Positions 28,431 to 40,675 of a stretch of DNA of 64,000 bases are shown here, piece by piece. Source of the DNA: Ptychodera flava (Eukaryota; Hemichordata; Enteropneusta; Ptychoderidae); contig NC_091946.1 of NCBI RefSeq assembly GCF_041260155.1, positions 22,639,141-22,703,140 on the forward strand, read 5' to 3'. Positions within the stretch are counted from its first letter, which is position 1, and the number at the start of each line of letters is the position of its first letter. The translations under genes and the position numbers were made by a program. The notes under the pieces were generated by a model, which did no database searches, was not told where the DNA came from, and saw only the letters and a list, made by a program, of their open reading frames with translations.

Positions 28431-29867
28431 ATTACACCGAACAAGCAAACATGCAAAGAAACAAAAACACAAAGACTTCTTCGTGTACAGTTCGCCTTCT
28501 GAGTCCGGACCTCAGCGTAAAATGTTGTGCCGAGTCTAGGGTTGCCGGCCGCTAAAGTTTGCCGATCTCCTCGGTGGCGTATCCAAATTTGTTGCTTGCA
28601 TAGTCGCTGAACACAGAAATTGCATTCCTTGTTGCCGTTTTCGTTCGTTTGCTGTTTACTTGCATCAAAATATCGTCTAACTGTGCCGGTGACAGCTCTG
28701 CGCACAGTCGCTCGAGAGTTATTCAGCTCTGGGACTATTCGCCCCATAGACGAGTATACAGAAGCGAGAAATACCCCAAGTCTGGAAACAGAATGGCTAT
28801 TTCGTATAGGGATTTTGCCACCATGTCAACTTCGATGTTCGATTTTACCGTGAAAAGTAGCAAGTTCATCTATCATGTAACCGTCGACCGTTCCCTATCA
28901 TTCTCAAAATTCATACCTGGTACTTGATTTACTTCACAAACGCTCGTTTCGTGTGATTTTCGGCCGAATTCGACGGACACGTCGCTAAAACATAAGCGTG
29001 AGCAACATTCCGGTCACCTCACAGTGGACGTGGGCACCTCCACTTTACTGACGTTAGCGCCGCGTACCCATGAGGGGTGACTGGAAGGTTGTTCATGCCT
29101 TATGTTTTGGCGACGTGTCCTTCTGAATCGGCGGCCGAAAATCACACGAAAATTCATACCTGATACTTCATCTGCTTACAAAATGCTCATTTCCTGTGAT
29201 TTTCGGCCGAGTTCAAGAGACACCTGGCCAAAACATAAGCGTGAGCAACATTCCAGTCATCCCTCATGGGTAGGCTGCGCCAACGTCAGTAAAGTGGAGG
29301 TACCCAAGAGGTGACCGGAATGTTGCTCACCCCCAGGTTTTGGCGAGTGTCCGTCGAATTCGGCCGAAAATCACACGAAACGAGCGTTTTTGAATCAGAT
29401 AAAGTATCAGGTATGAATTTTTAGAATGATAGGCAACGATCGACGGTTGCATGATAGATGAACTTGCTAATTTTCACAGTGAAATCGGACACAGAATGTG
29501 ACATGGCAGGGTTTTTATAGCCATTCTGTTTCCAGACTTGGGGTATTTCTCGCTTCTGTATACTCGTCTATGGGGCGAATAGTCCCAGAGCTGAATAACT
29601 CTCGAGCGACTGTGCTCTGCGTGACGTTTCGCAGCCATAAGTTGCCAACTGCAAAGTACAACAAGCGAACGACAATTTGTTTTGCGCAGAAAGGATGCGC
29701 AGTAAGTAAAATGACGTCATCCATGTAATATCAAATGCAGAGGGCATCATCAAGTTCGCAGAGGGCATCATCACATTCGCAGAGGGCATCATCATGTTCT
29801 TTTACATGACACGTGAGTCATGTTTAACCAATGGCAGTGCACGCTGAATGAGTGAGGTGTAATAAAA
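28430..29867. mobile_element. Insertion in unit A with inverted arms, about 1.44 kb
   Basis: Ends TTTATTACACC at left and its complement at right. Inside, 28690-29060 and 29290-29625 are inverted copies (GCTCTGGGACTATTCGCCCC, ATAGACGAGTATACAGAAGC, TTTTCGGCCGAATTC). Unit B has an empty site at about 61570, where AAATAT runs straight into AATGCTATGTG. No coding region is visible, so it is a non-autonomous element or composite. Confidence 0.75.
29737..29796. repeat. Three tandem copies of an 18-base unit
   Basis: GCAGAGGGCATCATCA is repeated three times with short variable joints (AGTTC, CATTC), inside the right part of the unit-A insertion. Confidence 0.85.
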
Positions 29868-30142
29868 TGCTATGTGAAAGGCATTTATTCACAACAAAGT
29901 ATCGAACCTGACTGACTGGCATCACATACATCCAGTGTTAAGTGGAAAACGCTTCCACTATCAAGATGCACAAAGGTTTTTTTGGTCTATGTTGGAAGAA
30001 TAAAATGTGCATTTGCCAATTGGAATGAGCTCAGATTGAGCTAGAATAAAGAGAAGTTGTCCGTTCGCATTATGCAAACAACGAACTTTTGCATAAAAAT
30101 ACATAATAGATGTTGTTGTGACGCAATAACACGCCATTTATG

Positions 30143-30170
30143 TTCATTCATTCATTCATTCATTCATTCA
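30143..30170. repeat. Short (ATTC)n tract in unit A
   Basis: About seven ATTC units. The matching tract in unit B (61866-61981) is about four times longer, showing growth or loss since duplication. Confidence 0.95.
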
Positions 30171-31744
30171 TCATCAAAATCGTTACACTCGTTTAGCACA
30201 TTCGGGCGATTTCCGTTGACTCAGGTCAAATAAAAAGATAACACTGGATCATCACAACTTTATTGAACCGATGCTTAACATACTTTAGACTTTCTTTTTT
30301 TTCGTTTCAAGGCCCCCGGCCAATTTACAAAGGGAGTATGTACTGAAATATCCGATGGTTCACAGTATCACTGTATATACACAAATATAACGTGTCACAA
30401 AAATTGCACAGGCAACACAGAAAAGAAAGAGCACATTTAAATTAAATATATCAATAATTCCTAACAATACAAAAATATCAAGAGACATTTCAGAGGTCCA
30501 AAAGACTGACTATGTAATTAAGAAGGCGTTATACACAAAATTGCACAGCTTTACAAGTTTTGACAAAATCATATTAATAATTTGGTAAAACCTCTAAAAA
30601 TCAGGATCGGTAGTGAATTCTTAAAGTGAGCAACTGTGAATACAATACATATTTGTCACTGCGTTCAAAAATGTTCATTTCTTTGTTCTTGGTAATGAAA
30701 TGAGCGTCCTCTTGTGATGTAAAGCATATTGCACTAATTTCTCAGGACAAGTGTCCACGGTTAAACTTTAACCGTTGTATTTAAATTCTATGTACTGGAC
30801 GATGAAATGCTAGTTCAATTAAGTACTAGTATTTGACGGATATCCACTGTCTGTACCTGAAAAATTTCAACGAATATATACGACGTCCAGAGTGTGAACA
30901 CCGAGAAGGATTCAAGATGGGATTGGAAATAGAGTCAACTTCTGTTTTTCGGAAGTTGAAATGGAACAATATTAGCATATTGGCTATACGGAATAGCACC
31001 ACACAGTAATTTCGAGTTTTAAAACACGATGACCCCCCCCCCCTCGAAAAAATGAAACCAAATTTAAAATGCGAAAATGCTTACATAACTAATATATCCC
31101 AAAATTCATTGCATCAATATATATATGCGGGGACCTTGTTTTGTCAGTATCTCTAGTGTAAGACAAGACATAGCACATCAAAGTTTGTGATTCCACGTGA
31201 TTTTAAGTCTGACACAGCTATTCCAAAACTGTAAAATCTGGTTACCAGAATACAATGTGCGCGATCGACCATTGGTGTGTTACAGAAAAATGCCCAATCA
31301 GACGAATGAAATTCTTGTGGTTGTCACGGTGGCAAACCTATACTTGCTCGTGTTCAAAAACAACAAAGATCACGGACAATTTTACCGAGTAGGCCTACTG
31401 GTAAATCCCTGGTAAATTAAATTTTACAGAAATTACATAGAAAGAAAGAGAAAAGACTCGTGATGAGAAAAAGTTACAATAACTCACTTATACTGCGAAA
31501 TTTAAAAGACATCTCTCCGCCATGTCTAGTATATAGGAAAAAGAATTCGACTTGGACGAATCGTGAGGGATATAAAGGACGCTAAAGTTGTTCATTTGTT
31601 TGACCATAGAGACTGTATGGTTTGACATTTTGTCCTGAACTCGGTAACGAAAAGAGCGCCCTCTCAGTCTGAATCATCACATGCTGCCGTAATTTGTAAG
31701 GAAGTATTTACAAGCAGAGTTACATAGTTGCACGGTCTTAAAGT

Positions 31745-32234
31745 TCCATTAGCTGTATCTTCTGGCGATTTTTCCGTTAGGTTTGATTGAAATGATCACT
31801 GGCTCATGTTGAATAGCCTGTCAAATAACAGAGAATCGCATATTATTCGAACACATTACCTGCCCTACAACTAAATAACATGTGATTTTACGACGAAAAT
31901 TTCAATTTTTGTTCGGACAGAAATACAAACTCTGTTGACACGCGGATTGCAACGTAGGCATTCTTCTGCACCTGCGCGAGCCATTTACAGCAATTTCAAA
32001 ATAAATATTCATTACTTATTCCCGGTACTTACGTCGTAGTCTATTGTCCGAGCACGTTGCGTAGCCAGATGTCTGGCAATCAACGACGCAATGTTGTTTT
32101 GATCCCAGACAATAAACGTGAACTTGAACATCTCGCGTGATCGCGGCGTCACCATATCTGCATGCCAGACGTCAACAAACGAGCTCGGAAGGGCAACACG
32201 TTTGAACAAAAATTGGCAGTTTTATGTGGCTATA
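31745..32234. other. Host DNA left of the Polinton, absent from unit A
   Basis: About 490 bases with no gene and no match in unit A, ending in the target sequence GCTATA. With 49461-49615 on the far side it may be part of an earlier insertion into which the Polinton landed. Confidence 0.4.
32229..32234. repeat. Left 6-bp target duplication GCTATA of the Polinton
   Basis: GCTATA directly precedes the first base of the inverted repeat, and the same six bases directly follow its other end at 49461-49466. Six bases is the known Polinton target length. Confidence 0.95.
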
Positions 32235-32836
32235 AGTAGTAAGTTTTTATTGGGGTTTGGGATTCAGTAAGAATTTTACACCCATTTTATTCATTTATCT
32301 AAAGGGAGCGAAGGAAAATTTAACCATCCATGTAACTAAAGTATAACCCTGACCTATATATGAACTCACGCGCAGTGCATTGTCCTGAACTAAGCAGGGA
32401 AATTCCCTGCTGAGACTTGCGCAATGTGCTATGACTCAGCCCCACTGAGCAAAACGGAACGACATTCTATTCTCTCTCTCATTTGTTAGATAGATTCTGA
32501 CTGAGATGTACTGGAGCGAGGTTGCTCTTACAAAGCAACCGTTCCGAAGGCGATTCTCGTTTCTGGATGTGAATTTTATCAATATCTGCTGGCTGTGTGA
32601 ATTTTCACTATGTTTGGAGTTGTCATTAACGACTTATGTTACCTATCGGAACGAGATTTTCCCCTACCCTACCAGAACAATGTTGCGCAATACCCCTATC
32701 GGTACGTTTTCAGGCAGGAACTTTCCAGTAGGGAATTTCGCAATACCGTTCCAGTTGCTTAGTAACTTGTGATGTCATGTTCAATGTCTGTTATTCTACA
32801 GTTTTCAGAAAAATTTTCTACAGAATTTTTTCTGAA
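32235..32836. repeat. Left terminal inverted repeat of the Polinton
   Basis: About 600 bases nearly identical, in inverted orientation, to 48860-49460; I noticed only a handful of differences, most near the inner end. It begins with AG as Polinton ends usually do. Confidence 0.95.
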
Positions 32837-32837
32837 T

Positions 32838-33284
32838 CTAACTTTCATATCCATTCAATCCATAATGTCTTAGGTATCTTTCCAGAGGTGGACTAAATCC
32901 TTCTTGTTTTTGAATTTCTAGCGCCTGATGAAATATGTCCTGAATAAGTTCTGACCCGTGCTCTGTTGTTGCACCTTTTTCTTGTATTTGTGTAAGCAGC
33001 TGTTTATATTGAACGTAATAATGTTTATACTTCTCTCGTCTCTTTGCTACACCCGTTTTCCCTTGTATTACATCAATAATAACACCTGGTATAGGAGTTA
33101 AGGCTAACAGTACCGGAACTGTAGGAATTGCTGCTATTACAGCAGAACTTACAAGAATTCCCTTAGTAATATTAAGAGCCATATCAATTCGACCCATTAA
33201 TTTATAACTTCGTCGATATGCAGCGCTAGTTCTTTCGATATAGTCGGCCAATTGTTCAACGCTTTCAACAACTGAGATGTGCAT
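32838..33284 (-). CDS. Polinton small membrane protein, 148 residues
   Basis: A single frame beside the left inverted repeat. The N-terminal 45 residues are polar and helical. Two adjacent hydrophobic segments follow (about residues 42-60 and 62-73, with LVSSAVIAAIPTVPVLLA), then a basic, helical C-terminal half. I do not recognise a domain. Small proteins with membrane segments are common at the ends of Polintons and are suspected virion or entry components. It looks whole and is transcribed towards the left end. Confidence 0.6.
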   Translation of the reverse strand: MHISVVESVEQLADYIERTSAAYRRSYKLMGRIDMALNITKGILVSSAVIAAIPTVPVLLALTPIPGVIIDVIQGKTGVAKRREKYKHYYVQYKQLLTQIQEKGATTEHGSELIQDIFHQALEIQKQEGFSPPLERYLRHYGLNGYES

Positions 33285-33341
33285 TTTTACTGTATATGTA
33301 AGGGATGATAAAAAATAATTGTAGTAATATAGAAATACAAT

Positions 33342-34613
33342 ATGGCAGAAGGAGGAGAAGATATACCACTCCAGGATTTCGATGATGCAAATTTGAATGA
33401 TGATGATGCTACTGCTGAAACATACTTTATAGACGATGATAATGCCCTTGCAGAAGCCGATCCTTTCCAGGCTAGCCCGCAGGTGGGTCGTTTGACTGAA
33501 CTTAGAGTAGATAAAAAATTAAGAATGATTAATACAATTCTTAGACTATAATGAAATTACTGATCCGGATGCACTAAATGTATTGGCTACGGAATCTGAG
33601 ATTAGGGACGAAAAGCTGTATTATAAAGACCTCAAGCTGTCTAAAGACAGAGGAGGTGGATTTTATAAGCTAACCACATTAAGGAGTAAAAAAGGAGGAC
33701 ATGCATTTATTAGAGAAGTATTAGGTCGCTCTAGCGCAGAGCCCGAATATGTGAGACGTGAATTGCATTCTGAAGATGTGAGAAAAGATAAAATACCGGC
33801 TGAGAAGATGACGCCAAAAGACATGGGTATATACAAAGATAAACTGACAGAGTTACGGCAAGATGCTTCTGGTAATGCAGATAAAATACAAGCTTTTGAA
33901 AATAAAATCGAACAATGGAACAATCTAAACCCTGAATATAGAGCTATTAATGATGAATTAAGGATTGCGAATATGCGTCTTGGCGAGCTTAACAATGAAA
34001 AAGTTAAAATAAGGCTAGAGAAAAGAGAAGTTGAAAAAAAGTTAAAGGATCCTGAAACGAGCACCCAAGGAAAAGAAAAAGCCGAAAACTACTAGCTGAA
34101 CTCATAACAAGAGAAGCTAAAGTTGACAATCGAATTGAATACGAACATGGTAAGATCAGTGAGGCACGTGAAAGTCTGGCTACGACTAGGTCTCTTCGTG
34201 ATGTAATTTCCGATCCAGAATTGTCATGAACTGAGACTGAAGCTGACAGAGTTATTTAAACGAAATGGTATAACAATCGCTGCAATACTGACTGCCCTTG
34301 GAATGACAATATCAACAATTGCCCTGGCTGTGACTAAAGTAGGAGGAGGAGGGGAGGAGGGGAGAAGGAACTGGAACTGGGGTCTGGTTCAGGTCCGCCC
34401 AAAGTATATACAAAGCGAAAGAAATTGTAAAGCAATTTGGTGAATGGTTAAAAACATGGCCCAAAAAGTGCTGCTGCAATACCAGGTTTAATCGGCTCCC
34501 TTGTCAGTTTTCTATTAAAAACAGCAGGATCGGTGGTCGGATTTGTTGGAGAACAGCTATGGATATTTTTAACTGGTTTAACATTAGTCATTATAAATAA
34601 AATTATGTACTAA
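33342..34613 (+). pseudogene. Polinton coiled-coil protein with C-terminal membrane segments (broken)
   Basis: An acidic N terminus (DDANLNDDDA) is followed by a region with GGGFYKLTTLRSKKGGHAF, then a long charged coiled coil (about 33,780-34,200). At the end lie glycine-rich and hydrophobic stretches such as AIPGLIGSLVSFLLKTAG. This arrangement is familiar from a conserved protein of invertebrate Polintons with no proven function; a virion membrane or scaffolding role is plausible. The region is broken in a few places. Confidence 0.65.
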
Positions 34614-34626
34614 TATATGGCCGCGC

Positions 34627-34979
34627 ATGTTTGGTGAAAAGAATATTGCAAAGTTTCTTTCTAAAAATAAAGACCTGTTTGGTTTCTCTGTCGAATTGGA
34701 ATGGTGCAAACTTCGACGGGTAAATCGACATATCCTTCGAGCAAATCCAGGTGTCCGACTCAAAGATGATAATCTATATCATAACATTTAGCTTTCGTGA
34801 AGGAATGTCAAAAGACTAACTTCTTTAAGCGACTAGAATTCATAAACGTCTTTCAGGAGATTGACAATGATGAAATGGAAGTCCAACATCTCCAAGAATA
34901 TTGGGTTCTTCGATTGATTCGCGACACAGGCAATCGATTTATCTTTCAGTCAGACGGAAATATTTATGTAAAGATGTGA
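34627..34979 (+). pseudogene. Small Polinton-encoded protein, unknown
   Basis: A short coding-like stretch between the coiled-coil gene and the capsid-like gene. The right part reads as 60 residues with an HLQEYWVLRLIRDTGNRF segment. I recognise no family. It follows the direction of its neighbours and may be a remnant. Confidence 0.35.
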
Positions 34980-35068
34980 TTTTTCTTCTAAGTCATTATA
35001 TACACGAAGTGAAACTTAAGATGTGATTAATTTTCTTTTTTTCTTCTACTATATACATTACACGAAAA

Positions 35069-36181
35069 ATGGGGTACGATAGAACATTATCACCGACTTT
35101 CACCAACCGAATACCGAATGGAACGAAGTCAGAAAGAACTCATCATGTGATTGCTCATAATCCAAGTGAGGCAGATCCAGGCCAGACACTTATCATACGA
35201 TGTCCGAAGTTAGAAAGCGGAGTAGTACTAGTTCCAGATACTTTCGACCTGGTTTTTGATCTCGAAGTAATGGGACATGAAGATAACCGAGTAGTACAAA
35301 ATGTTGCAAAAAATTTGGTGGAGCGTATGAAACTCACATTTGAGGGGCAGGAACTTTTCAATTTGAATAAATATAATCTCATTGAATGTTATCGCGATCT
35401 CTTCAAACATAAAAAGGAGAGAACGAACATGACACTGTACGGAATTCAGAACGAAAATCTAAGAAAATTGAGAAGTGGCGCGGCCGATGCAAATGCCGAC
35501 AGGCTTTCAAAATGGGACGATATTTTACTTTTCGACACATATAAAACAAAATATGCTATTCGTCTCACTCACCCCCTCATAACAGGCCATGGAGTTGCAT
35601 ATCCAAAAGAGTTAGGGAGTCATATCGAATGGGAAATTACGCTTGCACCCGCCTCCCAATTACTTGTCAGTAATAATGTTGTTACAGCCAATTATAAATT
35701 AAAAAACATTCAAATGGAATACGAAACAATTTCTGATTCCGTACTCGCGAGAGATACTGCTGGTTATTACAACAGTGGGAAAAGTTTTCTCTACGAGCAT
35801 ATACATTATTTTAGAATAATACCATTCAAAGAATCGGACACGGTTATCAATGAAAATATAAATGTACCACGACGTAGCATTAGAGGTATCTTATTACTCT
35901 TCACTAAAAATCAGAATCAGACAGAACTGAACAGTGAACTTTTCTTTAACCCCTCCATTGAATCTGTGTCTGTATCAATCGAAGGTATTGCAAATAAAGT
36001 GTACGCTCAGAAGATGATACCAAGACAATTTTGGAAAGAAACACGACGGTATTTTGCTGAAGATAAAGATTGGTGTGAAATTGATATAGATGAAGTTGAT
36101 TATTTGAAGAATAAATTCTGTCTGTTTATCGATCTGCGTAGTTTTAAAGATATTGAGTTTCATGGAAATGGTTTAGAGTAA
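35069..36181 (+). CDS. Putative Polinton major capsid protein (double jelly-roll type)
   Basis: A 370-residue frame rich in beta strands. NYKLKNIQMEYETISD at about residues 210-225 and SFLYEHIHYFRIIPF near 240 fit the strand pattern I associate with Polinton double jelly-roll proteins. INENINVPRRSIRGILLLFT and the RQFWKETRRYF segment are also typical of a widespread invertebrate Polinton protein. A start codon follows a TATA-like and T-rich leader at 35030-35068. The assignment as major capsid is by recall and pattern; the 460-residue protein at 43612-44994 is the other candidate. The gene lies tail to tail with the polymerase. Confidence 0.6.
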   Translation: MGYDRTLSPTFTNRIPNGTKSERTHHVIAHNPSEADPGQTLIIRCPKLESGVVLVPDTFDLVFDLEVMGHEDNRVVQNVAKNLVERMKLTFEGQELFNLNKYNLIECYRDLFKHKKERTNMTLYGIQNENLRKLRSGAADANADRLSKWDDILLFDTYKTKYAIRLTHPLITGHGVAYPKELGSHIEWEITLAPASQLLVSNNVVTANYKLKNIQMEYETISDSVLARDTAGYYNSGKSFLYEHIHYFRIIPFKESDTVINENINVPRRSIRGILLLFTKNQNQTELNSELFFNPSIESVSVSIEGIANKVYAQKMIPRQFWKETRRYFAEDKDWCEIDIDEVDYLKNKFCLFIDLRSFKDIEFHGNGLE

Positions 36182-36303
36182 TGAACACAAAGGACGGAAT
36201 TCAACTTGAAATTCTGAAGAAAGACACCTCAGTTAAGGGTGCGATGACGCTCGCGATGACAATATATTTGCCCACGTTTATGTTATTAGCGATGCCCAGG
36301 TCA

Positions 36304-39300
36304 CTGTTGAAAATAGTAGATTAAAGTCTTTACAATATTAAACCGTAACGTAGTCATTCCTATCGGCTTGTTTCTGCCAACCATTCGCCCGTGTCCAGAT
36401 GCATAACTGCACACGTTGATATCATTTGGCGCCATCATGATTTTACTACGCTTTTCACTACGGATTTCTCCAGCCTTTTTCCGTACAAACTGTACAAATT
36501 GTGCCGGCTCGGGCTCCTTCCCAGTTTTAAACAGATCTTTATAGTCTTCAAAGTTCAAATGTTTTCTAACACAAACATCTTTTATCCCTTTATTTTTTTT
36601 CGTCTCGGAAGTTGGAGTTCGAAAAGCATACACTTTCGAGCGTATGCCAACAAAATCAAGAATAGGTACACCATTCAACTCATCTTTAAATTTACCTATC
36701 ACTTTTTTATTAATCTTCGGAAAGTTGCCCATCCATCTCATCCCACTAGTATCGTAGATCGACTCCTTACCATTCTTTTCCACATCTTCCCGAACTATAT
36801 CATTGAAAGTTACGTCCGGGGGGGTATCGGCACACTGTAAACAAAACTGTCAGTATCCATGTAGGCTAATCGTATTCCAGGGAACTCGCTTTCGAAAGTA
36901 ATTGTAATGCGTCTCATACATAAGCAGCTTAGAAAGTTCAGTACTGCGGCGCCGATGAAAACTGGTTTTACATATCTATGCTCATCCGTTTTCAGTTCCA
37001 GTAGGGCACTGTCGCAGGAATCACCATCCTCTTCGGAAGTTATGAAAGTTATATGTTTCGTCTTTGGATTATACTTCTGAATCTTTTTACGGCCACTATC
37101 CGTACCGTTCCAGTCCGAAACAAATTTAAAGTCTCTGTACTTTCGAACATCCTCTATTGTCTTACCGAACATTGCATTATTCATCAGCTTATAGAAATTC
37201 TTTTCGAAATCTGTCTTCCCTTTGCCCTCATTTTAGTGTTAAAGTCAATATATTCGCAGACATGGCGCCTCATCGAAAGCAAGCACCCGATAAATCTTTT
37301 TCAATCTCATTCCCATCCGAAGATAGAATTCCAGCAACTTGTAGTGTAAGACGTATCTCTCTCTGTCCAACACACTTGTAATCAGTCGAGTGCCCTGCCT
37401 CGGAAATTCATAGTGATGTGGCGCTAATGGCAAATCGCTGTGTTCTTCATGTAATTCGACGGATATTCTAAGTCTACTTCTAGAAAACTTGGTGGAAAGG
37501 TGGAACGGGTCCCCACCCTCCAAGCCTGCTCCGCATTCTAACCACTCTTCCTTCGTCATCCAATGAAGTCCGCCCGTAGGCATTGCCTGACTCATTGCCC
37601 AGCCGTAGAGATTGTTTGCATCGAGATATTTTATTTCGGTTAACGGTTTCTCAGGGTCGTAATTCCCGCCAGCCCCTTCGGCGACGTAAGCAGGATGATT
37701 TGTCTGTAAGTAATGAATATTACACTGGCTGATACCGCCTCGAATTCCCCTCTGTACGAAATTCATCTGCTCAGCATCTTGAATGAGCCCAAATTATTAC
37801 CTGTATAAAGTAACATAGCATCCCATGTCAGACCGGGCGCTGACATATAGTGGGCTGGATCTAACTTGTACGCTTCTAAACATGTGTCGCGGAAATTTTC
37901 GAATATATTTGCAAGAAGTAGAACGTCAGTCTCACAATAGAATTCCATATAATCACAATCGTCTTACATCCCACTTCATCCCACACCTTCAATGCATGCT
38001 CATAATCAGATTCTGAAATCCCCTCTTCCGTCAATTCGCTATAAAATTCCCCCCTCTCCGGGAGTCCTCCTCTCCCAGTCTGTCAACCGAGTCTAAATAT
38101 TCGTACGGGAAGAAACCTTTCGCCCTTTGAATGTCCGGGTACGAAAGTGGTACCGTCCACCCATCCTCCGGCACAGTTTTTGCCAACTTCGCAATGACCC
38201 CATCATCAACTGAGCACTATCCATAAACTTTATAGAAAAGAAACGTTTCTTTATCTCCCTCTTCCTCCCACTCTCCACCGACAACAATTGAGGCGTGAAA
38301 AATAAATGTTTTCGAGAGACCCATAATTCCTCCATTGCTCGTCTTAGCTATGATATTTGGCTCTTGTCCGGGACCATCATCTATTTCATGTAATTCTTTC
38401 AAAATAAAAGAACCATCGTATCCCTTGAGGTTGTGAAAGTAGATAGGAATGGTTCTCGACGGCCGACATCCCTCGCAATAAAAAGTCGCCTCCTCCTTCA
38501 CTACTCGGTATCCTGCCGGCTCTCCACATGCAATACAGACTGGATTACCGTAATTAGAAGGATCTTTCATCGGTTTTATTTTCCAATAATACGATTTCGA
38601 ATAATTCTCAGCCCGTTCTTTCATATCCTTTAGAAATTCTGTAACACAGGAGAGACCTGTGAATGTTCTTTTACCATAAACGGTGGGCCGCCGTTCCGAA
38701 GGGGTCCACCCCCGTTCCACCATAACATACGAAAGACAAATTGGAATGTGTCGGCCGGTCCCCTTCTCAATAATTGCCTCAGTATCTGCATAGACGACGT
38801 AGGGGGCGGGGACCTTCTTCCGATGTCCTTCGAATTGACATACTTCCTTAGGAAAAACTGGCTGGGCAGTGTCTGTTCCACAGTATACCTGATGTTCTTC
38901 TAATTCTTCTGTTGACTTAAAACCTCTTTTACAAACCGGAGCAAATACACTTCCTTCTGTGCTTCATTCTTGCGATTAGTATAGAATTAAGAAGACGATT
39001 TAACGAAGTAATTGGCACGAAGTGACGCCCGCCCTCCCCTCCAACTATCAGTAATATATTTGCTACCCGATCCGCTCCGCCGTCGGGCTCCGCTATATAA
39101 CACAGTTATGTCTGACGGGTCGGGATCGGACTCGTAGATCTGAAACACTTGAAGTTTCGTGCCGGATTTTGCTGCTCGAAGCGCCTGAACACGGCAGATC
39201 AGCGGGACGTAGGAAATGGTATTCCATCCCAACAGTAGTCAGCAATAATGGGTGTACGTATTCCATTTTCTCCTTACCTGACCACATTCTTTTGCGAAAC

Positions 39301-39804
39301 TCGGGATCGCTCAACTTTATACTTGCTACGACGGCATACTGAAAACAATTCTCAGACCTCACCGGTAGAATAATTTCGCTAACACAATGCTTATTTTTAA
39401 CCATCCGGGAAGTTGGACTGCGCCAGCCCGCACCGAGTAAAACTTCTACTAGAATTACTTCAAAATTAAGTATCTCCTCGAGAACGAGGCCAGAACCCTC
39501 AACAGCTTCAATTGTATCAAGCATATCGTCGTAGCGATTTATTAATTGTTGCCCCACATCCGCCCCTCTTACATCTTTTGTGTATGTATCTTTTAATTTA
39601 ACATACAATGTACGCGGTTGTGTATTACCAGTTTTCGGATCCGATAATTTGACTTCCATTTCAGTATAAACAGAGTACATCTTTCGTTTCTTTGACCATA
39701 CCTTCAATATCCACCAGCTCCCCGATATCCTCGACTCGCTTGACTTCAGGAAATTCTTTTCGTAAAACTGCTCCCTTGAATGCTGTATGTAATTGACTGG
39801 CCAT
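36304..39804 (-). pseudogene. Protein-primed family B DNA polymerase of the Polinton (broken)
   Basis: Signature parts appear in the expected order on the minus strand. The N-terminal region is typical of Polinton polymerases. The exonuclease motifs are FHNLKGYDGSF and YCETDVLLL. Then come the polymerase motif A region (YLDANNLYGWAMSQ), motif B (MNNAMFGKTIEDVRKYRDF) and motif C (YMDTDS), with the thumb near the low-coordinate end. In intact relatives this enzyme replicates the element from protein-linked ends. Here the gene is broken in several places and should be read as a fossil. Confidence 0.92.
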
Positions 39805-39860
39805 AATAATCTTTATGATATATACTATCCTAAAATTTTTTAAAATGAAAAATAATTATT

Positions 39861-40604
39861 CTATGATAGGTCATCAAAATCCACTATAATATTTTTGGCA
39901 GCATTTATTTGTTTATATATCTCACCTAATCTTTCTAAGTCGACTAGTTCTTCCGCATCTTGAATTTCTGGTTTATTAGGCGCAGCACAAAATAACCTCT
40001 CAACAGTGAAAGAAAGAGCACGTTTACGTTTAATGTAAGCGCGGTTTAAATGCTAAGAATTCTATCTTACTACCTTTCCGGATATTACGAGGTACAATAG
40101 CAGGATTTTCTCGGACTGGCAATGGGCTCACTGCTTTAAAAGCACAGTCAATTTCTTGAACCATATCAATACATGTAGCGAAATCGTGAGCCCCTCTTTT
40201 AAATCGAAATTTAAAATACGCCACGCCTGTGTCTCGCTCCCTCGCTTCTGATACACTTTAGATGGATTGTAAAATCTGGTAGTATTCTTGGAGTGAGCGG
40301 CCAGGCTTGCAGCATAACTTTTAGCAGTGTTTGCATCGAAACTTTCCCCTAAGGTACGGAATACTATTAAATCGGTAAACTTTTGAAGACTCGGTTGCCA
40401 ACGGACACACACCCCATCGCATGTAGCTGGATCTCCTCCCGAACCGTACTTAGGTCCGATAGTGAAAACCACTTCTAGCTCACTGTCTACATATATAATA
40501 GGATCTACATATTCACCAAATACTAATTTGCCCTCCATCATCAATTTTGATGTTTTCTCCGGTTTCAAGTATTTTTATTGCATCTGAAATAGAAAGGATT
40601 GTCA
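39861..40604 (-). pseudogene. Polinton-encoded protein of unknown function (broken)
   Basis: A coding-like stretch between the polymerase and the kinase gene, on the polymerase strand. It is acidic to neutral with strand-rich segments (EYVDPIIYVDSELEVVFTIG) and an FDDL-type end. I recognise no domain; from its place it may belong to the replication module. It appears broken at least once. Confidence 0.4.
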
Positions 40605-40675
40605 TTGTCTTATCGTATATATCTTAATAAAAAAAAATTTTTTTAAAAAAATTTCTATGATATAGTATCCCCAAA

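Larger units (their letters stand above)
20780..30980. repeat. Segmental duplication unit A (contains cGLR gene 2)
   Basis: Blocks of this interval recur in the same order and orientation in unit B: 20780-21480 with 31005-31700, 21530-21660 with 49620-49760, 22310-22880 with 49850-50420, 22885-23350 with 54510-54970, 26300-27560 with 58270-59410, 28000-28230 with 61330-61560, and 29868-30960 with 61570-63170. The blocks look roughly 90 percent alike by eye. Differences are mainly transposon insertions in one unit. Confidence 0.85.

Noticed and set aside
33663-34064. 133-codon minus-strand frame opposite the Polinton coiled-coil gene
   Set aside because: It mirrors the well-supported plus-strand coding sequence and has no features of its own.
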